This document shows positions 35,519-43,831 of a DNA stretch of 64,000 nt, one piece after another. The notes below the pieces were generated by a model. That model had not been told where the DNA came from and did not search any database. It worked only from the letters and a program-made list of their open reading frames with translations. Each line of letters starts with the position of its first letter. Position 1 is the stretch's first letter. A program made the translations under genes and the position numbers. The DNA is from Polaribacter sp. Q13 (GTDB taxonomy: Bacteria > Bacteroidota > Bacteroidia > Flavobacteriales > Flavobacteriaceae). The DNA lies in NCBI RefSeq assembly GCF_016858305.2, contig NZ_CP074436.1, forward strand, positions 2,314,001 to 2,378,000, read 5' to 3'.

Positions 35519-36535
35519 TTATTTATTATTAAGGTGAATAAATAATGGCTTCTCCATTTCTTTTTTATAAGCCTCTAATACAAATGGATTTTTTTCGATA
35601 CGTGCATCTTTCCAATCATGCCATGGAAAACCATTTCTGTTAGACCAATATTCCCAATCCCAATTGATGTAGCAAAATGCTTTTATTCCTGGGGTATCAT
35701 GTAACATTCTAAAAAAAGGTTTGAACCATTTTCCCCAAGAAGTTTCACCATCTAAAACACCTACAAATCGTGGAGTACACTCGCCAATCATAACGGGTCT
35801 TTTATGAATATGCGCTGCATCAAAAAAGTTTTGTAAACCAATATGATCAAATTCTTCAGGACTAAAAATATCGATACCCCACCAATCTACATATTCATCA
35901 CCAGGATAGTATTCCATCAACTTATCAAGACTTATAAAATCTGCAGAGCCCCCACCTGAGCACCAAACCGTAGCCGATTTTATATTCTTTTCTTTAAATG
36001 CCTTTGAAATAGTGATGAACACTTTTTTAAAACTTTCAGGTGAATAGCCGTTCCAATCGCCTTCAAACTCATAACCAATTCTAGTAAAAGAGGGTCTGTC
36101 TAAATCTAAAAGCACTTTATAAAATGCTTGTAATTGTTTGTTATATTTTCCATCAGCGACTTCTTTATCCAAACCTGCTCCAGTATCCTTACCGCCAGTA
36201 AACCCTAAACCAATTTGAGGCATTATCCCTTTGGGCAAACTATCTAAAACCTGTTTTAAACTTTTTCCCCAACGCTCAATCCTTTTTACCGGTGAAGTTA
36301 TATTAACATACGTCATATAAATTGCAGGCATTTTATCTTGTCCTACAGCATTTACATAATCGTGAAACCCATTTTTATCTTGACCAGCACCGTGATAAAT
36401 TCCTTTTTCTGGTTCGTATTTAGCATTGTAATTAAAACGAGGTTTTACCTCTTGGCTAAATCCATTTTGCAAAAACAACAATAGAATAATTAAACTTAAC
36501 TTACCTAAAAATAATGAACCTATTAATTTTATCAT
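35519..36535 (-). CDS. Exported clan GH-A glycosidase, GH26-like
   Basis: A 338-residue protein with signal peptide (LSLIILLLFLQNGFSQ). The acid/base region RIGYEFEGDWNGYSPE (Glu156 or Glu158) resembles the EMN-type motif of GH26, and Glu252 in PVMIGECTPR is a likely nucleophile. It also has WWGIDIFSPEEF and ends with CYINWDWEYW. GH26 includes beta-mannanases and beta-1,3-xylanases. In this locus a beta-1,3-xylanase or mixed-linkage xylanase for marine algal xylan is possible. The family assignment is tentative; it could be an unclassified GH-A enzyme. It is first in the operon with the TIM-barrel fusion and ThuA. Confidence 0.6.
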   Translation of the reverse strand: MIKLIGSLFLGKLSLIILLLFLQNGFSQEVKPRFNYNAKYEPEKGIYHGAGQDKNGFHDYVNAVGQDKMPAIYMTYVNITSPVKRIERWGKSLKQVLDSLPKGIMPQIGLGFTGGKDTGAGLDKEVADGKYNKQLQAFYKVLLDLDRPSFTRIGYEFEGDWNGYSPESFKKVFITISKAFKEKNIKSATVWCSGGGSADFISLDKLMEYYPGDEYVDWWGIDIFSPEEFDHIGLQNFFDAAHIHKRPVMIGECTPRFVGVLDGETSWGKWFKPFFRMLHDTPGIKAFCYINWDWEYWSNRNGFPWHDWKDARIEKNPFVLEAYKKEMEKPLFIHLNNK

Positions 36536-36624
36536 TTTTTAAAATTTTTTGTAAATAGCATTTAAAAATCAACATAAATATTAGCAATATTTGCCTTTTT
36601 TACGCACTAGTTTACAGATTACTA

Positions 36625-38292
36625 TTAATTTATATTCTTGTTTTTAAACCAATGATAAACAGCTTTGTTTTTGCTTTTAATACCTGATGAAGTTGTGTAC
36701 ATTCCGTAAATAGTTCCTACAAATCCACCGGCTTGTTTGGTGCTTAAAAAACGAGCATCTACATTTTTATTTAAAACTTGCCAATCTGTATTATTTATTG
36801 AGTAGTAGAAATTGTAATATGTTCCTTTTGCTTGAATCTTAAAAGATATTTTATCGCTCTCTTTTATTGATGTAAAGGCGATTTCTTCTGTTCCGTTTTC
36901 TGTTGATTTTAATAACTGAACAACAGGCATATTATCTTTTAAGCTTTTACATAAGTAATAATAATGCGTTTCATTTTGAAAAGCAATTAAGCCTGCTTTT
37001 TCATTCTCTGAAACTGGTTTAAAAGATAGGTTTGTAGTTACCTGACCTAATAGATGTTTTTGTCTATACCCAATAAAACTTGGGTTTGATGTCCCTGAAG
37101 TAGTTTCTGGACGAGTTTTTATTGTTAATTCTCCGTTTAAAAGTGAATACCATTTTTCTTTAGGAGTTCTTAAAAAAAGCCAATCAAACGCTAAAGTATC
37201 TGTATTAAATTCATCGATAAAATCGGCGTTAACAGACTGTACATTAGCAAGAGGTTTCTTTAATGTTATTTGATAGCGATCTTTTACAACATCTCCTTCC
37301 AAATCAAAAACTGGCCAATCATTTTTCCATTTTACAGGTGCCATAAAAGTTTCTCTACCAGTGTTAAAATAATTTTTATTATAAGGTCTACATCCTAAAA
37401 AAACGCCCCACCAATTACCATTGATATCTTTAATAATATCTGCGTGACCTGTTGACGTTATTGGATTTTGTCTATTAACGTCTAAATTTCGTTGCGTTAA
37501 AATCGGGTTATTTTTATAACTTTTATAAGGACCTAAAATATTTTTACTTCTAAACACAACTTCAGAATGCTCTTCTGCGGTACCACCTTCTGCAGCCATT
37601 ACATAGTAAAACCCGTTTCTATTATAAATATGCGGACCTTCAATCCAAATAGGTTTGTCTTCTGGTTTTGCTCCTTTATTTATAATTATTTTAGCTTCAC
37701 CAACTGTTTTTAGATTCTTAACATCTAATTCTATAATTTTAATAGTTCTGTGCCCATCATATTCTGGTGAATTATTAGGAGGATTACTATTAAAAACAAC
37801 ATACGTTTTATCTTCTTTATCAAAAAACATAGATGGATCTATACCTTCTACTTTTGGCAACCAAGTTGGGTTAGACCAAGGTCCGGCAGGATCTGAAGCG
37901 GAAATAATAAAATTATTTTTACCACCAACAATCGTGTTAATAATATAAAACACTCCATTATGATAAGAAATTGCAGGAGCAAAAACGCCTTGAGAAACTT
38001 CTAAACCTTCTAAATCTAATTGTTCTGCTCTGTTTAAAGCGTTTCCTATTTGTTTCCAGTTTACTAAATCATCACTTTTAAAAACAGGTATTCCTGGAAA
38101 ATAAGCAAATGTTGAATTTATAAGGTAATAACTATCATCTACTTTACAAATACTTGGATCTGGATAAAAACCCTGTAAAATTGGGTTTGAAAATGTATTT
38201 AGCTGTTTTTTAACTGCTTTAATTTGTTCTTTTTTATTTGTACAGCCAATTACGGCAATTACAAATAACATTGCTATTGCACATTTTTTCAT
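36625..38292 (-). CDS. GH43 beta-xylosidase with C-terminal sandwich domain, lipoprotein
   Basis: A 555-residue enzyme with lipobox VIGC (Cys17). The N-terminal five-bladed propeller has Asp45 (GFYPDPSICK) as base, Asp152 (EGIDPSMF) and Glu218 (IWIEGPHIY) as acid. Residues about 365-550 form a concanavalin-like beta-sandwich typical of GH43 xylosidases with a C-terminal domain (LGQVTTNLSFKP, NETHYYYLCKS, FVGTIYGMYTT). It is surface- or periplasm-anchored and acts on xylo-oligosaccharides. It follows a GH10 gene by 11 bp. Unlike the GH43 at 17852, this one is exported. Confidence 0.9.
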   Translation of the reverse strand: MKKCAIAMLFVIAVIGCTNKKEQIKAVKKQLNTFSNPILQGFYPDPSICKVDDSYYLINSTFAYFPGIPVFKSDDLVNWKQIGNALNRAEQLDLEGLEVSQGVFAPAISYHNGVFYIINTIVGGKNNFIISASDPAGPWSNPTWLPKVEGIDPSMFFDKEDKTYVVFNSNPPNNSPEYDGHRTIKIIELDVKNLKTVGEAKIIINKGAKPEDKPIWIEGPHIYNRNGFYYVMAAEGGTAEEHSEVVFRSKNILGPYKSYKNNPILTQRNLDVNRQNPITSTGHADIIKDINGNWWGVFLGCRPYNKNYFNTGRETFMAPVKWKNDWPVFDLEGDVVKDRYQITLKKPLANVQSVNADFIDEFNTDTLAFDWLFLRTPKEKWYSLLNGELTIKTRPETTSGTSNPSFIGYRQKHLLGQVTTNLSFKPVSENEKAGLIAFQNETHYYYLCKSLKDNMPVVQLLKSTENGTEEIAFTSIKESDKISFKIQAKGTYYNFYYSINNTDWQVLNKNVDARFLSTKQAGGFVGTIYGMYTTSSGIKSKNKAVYHWFKNKNIN

Positions 38293-38303
38293 ACGATATA
38301 TTT

Positions 38304-39389
38304 TTACTCTTTTAAACCATCTAACACACCAAAATAGGCCGGCTTTGGTTGTAAATTATCATCATATATACACGGCCAATCTTTCAAATTAAAGAAGCCT
38401 TTAATCCAAGAATCTCTATCTGTAAAATCCCAAAACGTAATTCCAAATTGTTGCTCTCTAGGTACTATCTCTTTATACATTTTAATCAAATTTTTATACT
38501 TCTCGGCTTGCGCTTGTTTCATTTCATCGGTTAAAACGCTATAATTCTGAATACCACCTAACCGTTCATCATTATGAGTATTAAAAATAATATCAACTTC
38601 AGATAGATGAATTTGCAAACCTGTTTCCGCAGCTTTTTTTAATGCAAACGCTATAATTTCGTCAGGAATATCCATTCTTATGTGCATTTGAAAACCAATA
38701 CCAGAAATTGGAACTCCTTTAGATTTAAACTCATTTACCATATTTAATACGGCGTTTAACTTTACTGTATCTCTTTCAATATTAAAATCATTATAAAATA
38801 AAATAGCTTCTGGGTCTGCTTCATGAGCATATTGAAATGCTTTTTCTATATAACTTTTGCCTAGTTTTTTATACCAAAATGATTCTCTATAATTTGCTCC
38901 ACTAGATTCAAAAGCTTCATTAACTACATCCCAAGCTGCTACTTTTCCTTTATATCTTCCTACGTAGGTTTTTATATACTCTTGCATAAAATCACCCAAC
39001 CAAATACGATCTTTTTCACCTTTCTCCTCTACCCATTTTGGTGTAGAACTATGCCAAATTAAATTATGTCCAAATAACCTTTGATTGTGTTTTGTAGCGT
39101 ACTGTAAAATAGTATCGGAAGTTTTCCAGTTATACTGATTTTCAACTGGCAAAATGGACTGCATTTTCATATCACTAGTGGCAGTAATACTGTTGAAATT
39201 TTCAATTTGTAATTTTTGAAGCTTCGCATCATTTAATAACCTATTGATATTTATTGCCGTACCAATTGGAAAAGTTGCCGCATTTTTTAAACCTATTACT
39301 TCCTTCTTTTCTTTTGAATTATTACACGCAATAACACTTGTAAAAATCACCAATATATAAGCTAGTTTTATAAGATTTTTTGTTTTCAT
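38304..39389 (-). CDS. GH10 endo-beta-1,4-xylanase, lipoprotein
   Basis: A 361-residue xylanase with lipobox VIAC (Cys22). It has NLIWHSSTPKWVEEKGE, acid/base Glu158 (WDVVNEAF) and nucleophile Glu264 (HLSEVDI). It is more like the 39502 enzyme than the 20332/27846 pair, so the locus has two GH10 subtypes. It stands 112 bp after the preceding GH10, separated by a strong terminator. It therefore needs read-through or its own promoter in the 44 bp before its start. It forms a unit with GH43. Confidence 0.93.
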   Translation of the reverse strand: MKTKNLIKLAYILVIFTSVIACNNSKEKKEVIGLKNAATFPIGTAININRLLNDAKLQKLQIENFNSITATSDMKMQSILPVENQYNWKTSDTILQYATKHNQRLFGHNLIWHSSTPKWVEEKGEKDRIWLGDFMQEYIKTYVGRYKGKVAAWDVVNEAFESSGANYRESFWYKKLGKSYIEKAFQYAHEADPEAILFYNDFNIERDTVKLNAVLNMVNEFKSKGVPISGIGFQMHIRMDIPDEIIAFALKKAAETGLQIHLSEVDIIFNTHNDERLGGIQNYSVLTDEMKQAQAEKYKNLIKMYKEIVPREQQFGITFWDFTDRDSWIKGFFNLKDWPCIYDDNLQPKPAYFGVLDGLKE

Positions 39390-39433
39390 CGTATGATATA
39401 TAAAAAATTAACTGGTTATTATTCTAAAAAAAA

Positions 39434-39468
39434 AATCAGTTAAACTTCGCAGAAAAGTTTAACTGATT
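39434..39468 (-). terminator. Intrinsic terminator between two GH10 genes
   Basis: The arms AATCAGTTAAACTT and AAGTTTAACTGATT form a perfect 14-bp stem with a 7-nt loop. On the minus strand the stem is followed by a T-run of about nine. It ends the GH3-SusC-SusD-CBM-GH10 operon. Confidence 0.9.
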
Positions 39469-39501
39469 CTAAATTCAAATTACACTTAACAAATAACTTA
39501 T

Positions 39502-40857
39502 TTATTGTAATCCTTCTAAAAAACCGAAATAAGCAGCTTTTTTATTATAATTTGAATCAAACAATAAAGGCCAATCTGCATTTCCCCAAAAATCTATCAG
39601 CCAAGATTCATTATCTCTTACTCCCCAAATTGTTAGGGCGAATTTATTTGCTAAAGGAATAGAATTGTATATTTGAACTACTTCTTTATATTTTGCTCTT
39701 TGTTCTTGAGCTCTATCATCTGTTAAAGTAGTTATATCCTTGTTTGGATTTGCTCTAATATCTAACTCAGCAAAGTGTAATTTTAAACCTCTAGATACAG
39801 TACCATCTGCCACTGCTTCAATATTAGATTTTGAAGGACCTTCATAAGAAATATGCATTTGAGCTCCAACACCATCAATTAAATCACCTAGCTCATCGAC
39901 CATTTTAAACATTGCTGCTCTTTTTGTTGTACTAGAAGCCATGTTATAATCGTTATAAAAAAGCAATACATCTGGATCTGCGTCTCTTGCAAATTGAAAA
40001 CATTTTTTAATATAGTCATCACCCATTTTTTGTCTAAAAACAGAATTTCTAAGTGGATGACCTGATCCATCTTCAAAAGCTTCATTTACCACATCCCAAG
40101 AACGAACTTTACCTTTGAATCTTGTTAAAGTGGTTGTAATATAATCTTTCACCATTACTTCAAATTCAGCATTGGTTCCTGCAAAATTTTCAACCCAAGA
40201 AGGTGTTGCATTGTGCCAAATTAATGCATGTCCGTGAACATTCATACCATTTGCTTGCGCAAAATCTACCATAGCATCTGCTGCACTAAAATCGTAGTTT
40301 CCTTGCGATGGATACATCACATTCATTTTCATCTCATATTCTGAAGTTATATTATTAAACTCCTTTTTTAAGATTTCTGTATGTTTTCCTCCTGCTTTTA
40401 CCCAAGATGCTCTAGTGATTGTACCTACTGAAAAAGTAGTTGCAGCATCTTTTAAACTTATATTACTTGTTGAGCCACATAATCCATCTGGACAAACTCC
40501 ATTTTCATCAACCCTAATTGTTTGAGTTGCTATTGTTGTAAGTCCATCGTAAATAACATAGTATTTCACAACATATTCTCCTGCATCATTATATCTCACC
40601 TCAGCAATACCTGCGTTATCACTTACAATTCCACCTCCTAAACCATAGTCCCAAAAACTTTGATATTCAACGGAACTTTCTGTAGTACTTTGTAAAACTG
40701 CTACATAAGGATCTGCTGTTGAAACTGTATAACTAAAAGAAGCTTTAACTGAAATTGGTGTTTCACCTTCAGCCCCCATGATACTCTCATCCTCTTCTGA
40801 ACAAGAGAATAAGAATAGCGTTGAGATTAATAATATTATTAATTTATTTATTTTCAT
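39502..40857 (-). CDS. GH10 endo-xylanase with N-terminal PKD-like domain, surface lipoprotein
   Basis: A 451-residue xylanase with lipobox LFSC (Cys19). The acidic EEDESIMGAEGE tract just after the anchor resembles surface-export signals of Bacteroidetes lipoproteins. Residues about 38-116 look PKD-like (SFSYTVSTADPYVAVLQ, FWDYGLGGG, DAGEYVVKYYV). The GH10 barrel has HALIWHNATPSWV, Glu259 (WDVVNEAF) and Glu364 (HFAELDI). The same PKD-like start occurs in the CBM lipoprotein 33 bp upstream. It is the last gene of the core SusCD operon, so it is the probable cell-surface depolymerase. Confidence 0.93.
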   Translation of the reverse strand: MKINKLIILLISTLFLFSCSEEDESIMGAEGETPISVKASFSYTVSTADPYVAVLQSTTESSVEYQSFWDYGLGGGIVSDNAGIAEVRYNDAGEYVVKYYVIYDGLTTIATQTIRVDENGVCPDGLCGSTSNISLKDAATTFSVGTITRASWVKAGGKHTEILKKEFNNITSEYEMKMNVMYPSQGNYDFSAADAMVDFAQANGMNVHGHALIWHNATPSWVENFAGTNAEFEVMVKDYITTTLTRFKGKVRSWDVVNEAFEDGSGHPLRNSVFRQKMGDDYIKKCFQFARDADPDVLLFYNDYNMASSTTKRAAMFKMVDELGDLIDGVGAQMHISYEGPSKSNIEAVADGTVSRGLKLHFAELDIRANPNKDITTLTDDRAQEQRAKYKEVVQIYNSIPLANKFALTIWGVRDNESWLIDFWGNADWPLLFDSNYNKKAAYFGFLEGLQ

Positions 40858-40890
40858 AAAATCTATATTTCGTTAATTAAGGTTTTACTA

Positions 40891-42138
40891 TTATTTTTTT
40901 TCTACTTTTAAATCATCAATAATGAATGTACCTGCTGATGCACCCATATCTAAAGATATATTTGTATTTGCTTCATTCGCTACAAAAGTCCAAGTATATT
41001 TTGCCCAATCTGCAGTAATTGTATAGTCAGGTCCATATTTTGCCGTTGCATCTGGTTTTGTTGAATAACGAATTACAGCAGGGTCTCCTTTTGCCCATAA
41101 AGTAACTTCATATTCTGCATCTATTTCTGTTTCTATGGCATCACTTACAAATTGTACACTCCAAGGATCTCCAGCTGCAGAGTTTGATACTTTAACGGCT
41201 CTAGCACCTGATAAAACATCACTTGTTTCTTCAACAATAAAATCTCCTCCATTGTATTTTCCCCAATTTGTAAAATCATTACCAGAACCATCTTCAAAAC
41301 CACCGTTTAAAATTAAACTAGTATCAGAAGGAAGTGCTGGTGCTGTGTCTCCTTTTACAACTTCAATAACATCTATTACAAATGTACCTGCAGATTTACC
41401 CATATCTAAAGAGATATTAGTGGCTGCTTCATTTGCAGTAATTGTCCAAGTGTATTGTTGCCATTCTGATGTTAATGTATAATCTGGCCCATATTGAGCA
41501 GATGCATCTGGTTTTGTTGAAAAACGAACTACTTCTCCATTTCCTTTACCCCAAAACGAAACAGTATATTGATCTCCTACTACTGTTTCAATAGCATCAC
41601 TTACAAATTGAACACTCCAAGGATCTGCATCTGCAGAATTTGATATTGTAGCTGCTCTACCTCCAATAAGTGCATCTGTTGTAGCAAAAATATTATCGCC
41701 TCCATTATATGCGCTCCAGTTTGTAAAGTCATCGCCATCACCTTCAACTAAATATCCGTTTAATAGTAAATTTTCTGGATTTGTTACGATTACTTCCGCT
41801 ACTGGTACAATTACATCAATAGTTTGAGACGTTTGTAAAGCATCTCCTACACTAACCATTGTAAGTGTTACAAATTTGCTTCCAGACTCTTTGTATTTGT
41901 ATTCTACAGCACCTGCTTTATCAGCTACTTTATTTCCTGCAACTTCAAACTCCCAATAGCTATAAAACTCACCTTTATTTGGCGTTGTATTTTCAAAAGA
42001 ATAAACACCTGGATTTTCAGCAGATTCTGTTACTGTAAATGTTGGTTGCGTTAATGCAGCAACATCATCATCGTTATTTGTACATGAACAAAAAGCCATG
42101 AACAAACATAATAAACCTAATATTTTATATTTTTTCAT
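40891..42138 (-). CDS. Surface lipoprotein with PKD-like domain and two CBM4/9-type xylan-binding modules
   Basis: A 415-residue lipoprotein (leader MKKYKILGLLCLFMAFCSC, anchored probably at Cys19), without a catalytic domain. A PKD-like domain (about 30-115) is followed by two CBM4/9-like modules (about 122-264 and 275-415). They are close copies of each other: both contain DPWSVQFVSDAIET, a STKPDA-x-YGPDYT stretch and the TNISLDMG-SAGTF motif. It takes the place of a SusE/SusF-like glycan-binding protein after SusD. The gap to susD (189 bp) carries a hairpin. Confidence 0.82.
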   Translation of the reverse strand: MKKYKILGLLCLFMAFCSCTNNDDDVAALTQPTFTVTESAENPGVYSFENTTPNKGEFYSYWEFEVAGNKVADKAGAVEYKYKESGSKFVTLTMVSVGDALQTSQTIDVIVPVAEVIVTNPENLLLNGYLVEGDGDDFTNWSAYNGGDNIFATTDALIGGRAATISNSADADPWSVQFVSDAIETVVGDQYTVSFWGKGNGEVVRFSTKPDASAQYGPDYTLTSEWQQYTWTITANEAATNISLDMGKSAGTFVIDVIEVVKGDTAPALPSDTSLILNGGFEDGSGNDFTNWGKYNGGDFIVEETSDVLSGARAVKVSNSAAGDPWSVQFVSDAIETEIDAEYEVTLWAKGDPAVIRYSTKPDATAKYGPDYTITADWAKYTWTFVANEANTNISLDMGASAGTFIIDDLKVEKK

Positions 42139-42259
42139 AATTGTATTTTTATTATAATTATTTTAATCCTGTAAAATAAAATTGCAAGTTGCTATAAATG
42201 CTTTCTTCCTTACAACCAAATACTCTACAATCTACTTTATAAACAACTAACTTTAAATA

Positions 42260-42297
42260 GTTTAATAACAGTGTGCCTTGTTACACACCATTATTAA
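42260..42297 (-). terminator. Hairpin in the SusD-CBM intergenic region (attenuator or stabiliser)
   Basis: TTTAATAA (42260-42267) pairs with TTATTAAA (42290-42297), and GTGTG (42270-42274) with CACAC (42283-42287), interrupted by a CA/CA internal mismatch. There is no long T-run, so it is more likely a processing or partial-termination site that lowers expression of the downstream genes. Confidence 0.5.
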
Positions 42298-42327
42298 AAC
42301 TAAACTTAATTTACATGAACTCAAGTA

Positions 42328-43818
42328 TTAAAAACCTGGGTTTTGATCTTCTGAATTAATATTAATATTTGAACTAATTTCAGCATCTGGTATTGGCCAT
42401 AATTCATTTTTACCTACTTGAAAATTAGTACCTGCTAATTCAGTAGCTGCAATACCCCATCTAAGCATATCATCAAATCTTACTTGTTCTCCTGCAAGCT
42501 CTACTTTACGTTCATGAACAATAGCTTTAAATACAGCATCTTTAGATAAACTTACATCTAAATCAGCTAATCCTGCTCTTGTTCTTACTTTATTTATATA
42601 ACCAATTGCTGATGCTTGAGAACCAACTTCATTTTCACATTCTGCCATCATTAATAACACATCTGAATAACGAAGTACTTTCACATTAATTCCAGATTCT
42701 CCATTTTCTGAAGGTTGTTTGTAATAATTTTGGTATTTTTTCCAAGCTGCGGGTCTAATATTACCTCCGTTTTCAGCAAAATCCGATTCAACAAACGTAT
42801 TATCTCCATTGTTATAGGTGTCTCCTGCTACGTAAAAACTACCAGCAAATCTTTTATCTCCTGTTTCAAACTCAGCCACTAAATCGTCTGATGGATACAC
42901 ATTAAACCAATCTAAAACGCCATAATCTTGCCCTCTCTTAGTTGCATTAATTGGACCTGTACCATTAACTGGAGACCACCAGAATTGCTCAGTTCCTAAA
43001 GCGATATCGTATTCAACTTCAAAAATTGATTCTACACCATGCTCTGTTTCTTCCATAAAATTATCATAGTAATTTGTTTCAAGAGCGTAACCAGATAATT
43101 TATTAAACTCTGCTAAAGCTAAACCATAAGATTCTTGGTATAAATATACTTTTCCTAACAAAGCTTGCGCTGCTCCTTTTGTTGCTCTACCCGTAGTTTC
43201 TGCACTTTTATCATATAGATTAGTAGCCGCATATTTTAAATCGTCTATAATTAATTCAAGCACTGCAGCTTTTGTGCTTCTTGGTTGGCCTTCTACATTG
43301 TCGGTTCCATCTCCTAAATAAATAGGAACTCCTCCAAAACGATTTACTAAAAGCGAGTAATAATATGCTCTTAAAAAACGTGCTTCACCAATAAATTTTG
43401 CTTTTTTAGCTGCGGTTAATGTACCCTCTGGCAATGCATTAATTTTTTCAGAATTAGAAATTACAAAATTTGCTTTGTTAATTCCTCTAAAACATCCATC
43501 CCAATAATCTTTAATAGAAGGAAGACTTGAATCAAAAGAAAAATCTGCAAAGGTTACTTTATCTCCTTCTTGTTGTCCGTTGCCAGAATTTTCGTGAGAC
43601 ATGTTGTCCATCATGTAAAATACTAATCTACCATACAATCCGAATGGTTGTAAATTTGCATACGCTGCATTTACTGATGATTCTACTTGATTTTCAGTAG
43701 AGAAAAAAGTATCTGGCGATAATGTACTTGGGTTTGATAGTTCTAAATCATCTTCAGAACAAGAGTTTATTGTAAAAACTCCTAAAAACGCTATAAGTAT
43801 TAATATATATTTTTTCAT
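42328..43818 (-). CDS. susD: SusD/RagB-family nutrient-binding lipoprotein
   Basis: A 496-residue surface glycan-binding lipoprotein with lipobox INSC (Cys20) and acidic tract SEDDLELS. SusD features are TFFSTENQVESSVNAAYANL, KFIGEARFLRAYYYSLLVNRFGGVP, TKGAAQALLGKVYLYQE (TPR region), LRYSDVLLMMAECENEVG and ERKVELAGEQVRFDDMLRWG near the C-terminus. It forms the lid of the SusC importer encoded 13 bp upstream. Context predicts xylo-oligosaccharide binding. Confidence 0.96.
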   Translation of the reverse strand: MKKYILILIAFLGVFTINSCSEDDLELSNPSTLSPDTFFSTENQVESSVNAAYANLQPFGLYGRLVFYMMDNMSHENSGNGQQEGDKVTFADFSFDSSLPSIKDYWDGCFRGINKANFVISNSEKINALPEGTLTAAKKAKFIGEARFLRAYYYSLLVNRFGGVPIYLGDGTDNVEGQPRSTKAAVLELIIDDLKYAATNLYDKSAETTGRATKGAAQALLGKVYLYQESYGLALAEFNKLSGYALETNYYDNFMEETEHGVESIFEVEYDIALGTEQFWWSPVNGTGPINATKRGQDYGVLDWFNVYPSDDLVAEFETGDKRFAGSFYVAGDTYNNGDNTFVESDFAENGGNIRPAAWKKYQNYYKQPSENGESGINVKVLRYSDVLLMMAECENEVGSQASAIGYINKVRTRAGLADLDVSLSKDAVFKAIVHERKVELAGEQVRFDDMLRWGIAATELAGTNFQVGKNELWPIPDAEISSNININSEDQNPGF

Positions 43819-43831
43819 AATTGTTTAATTT

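Noticed and set aside
36560..36600. AAATAGCATT ... AGCAAT upstream of the GH26-like operon as another element B
   Set aside because: The spacing differs by about 3 bp and the interior has little match in very AT-rich sequence.
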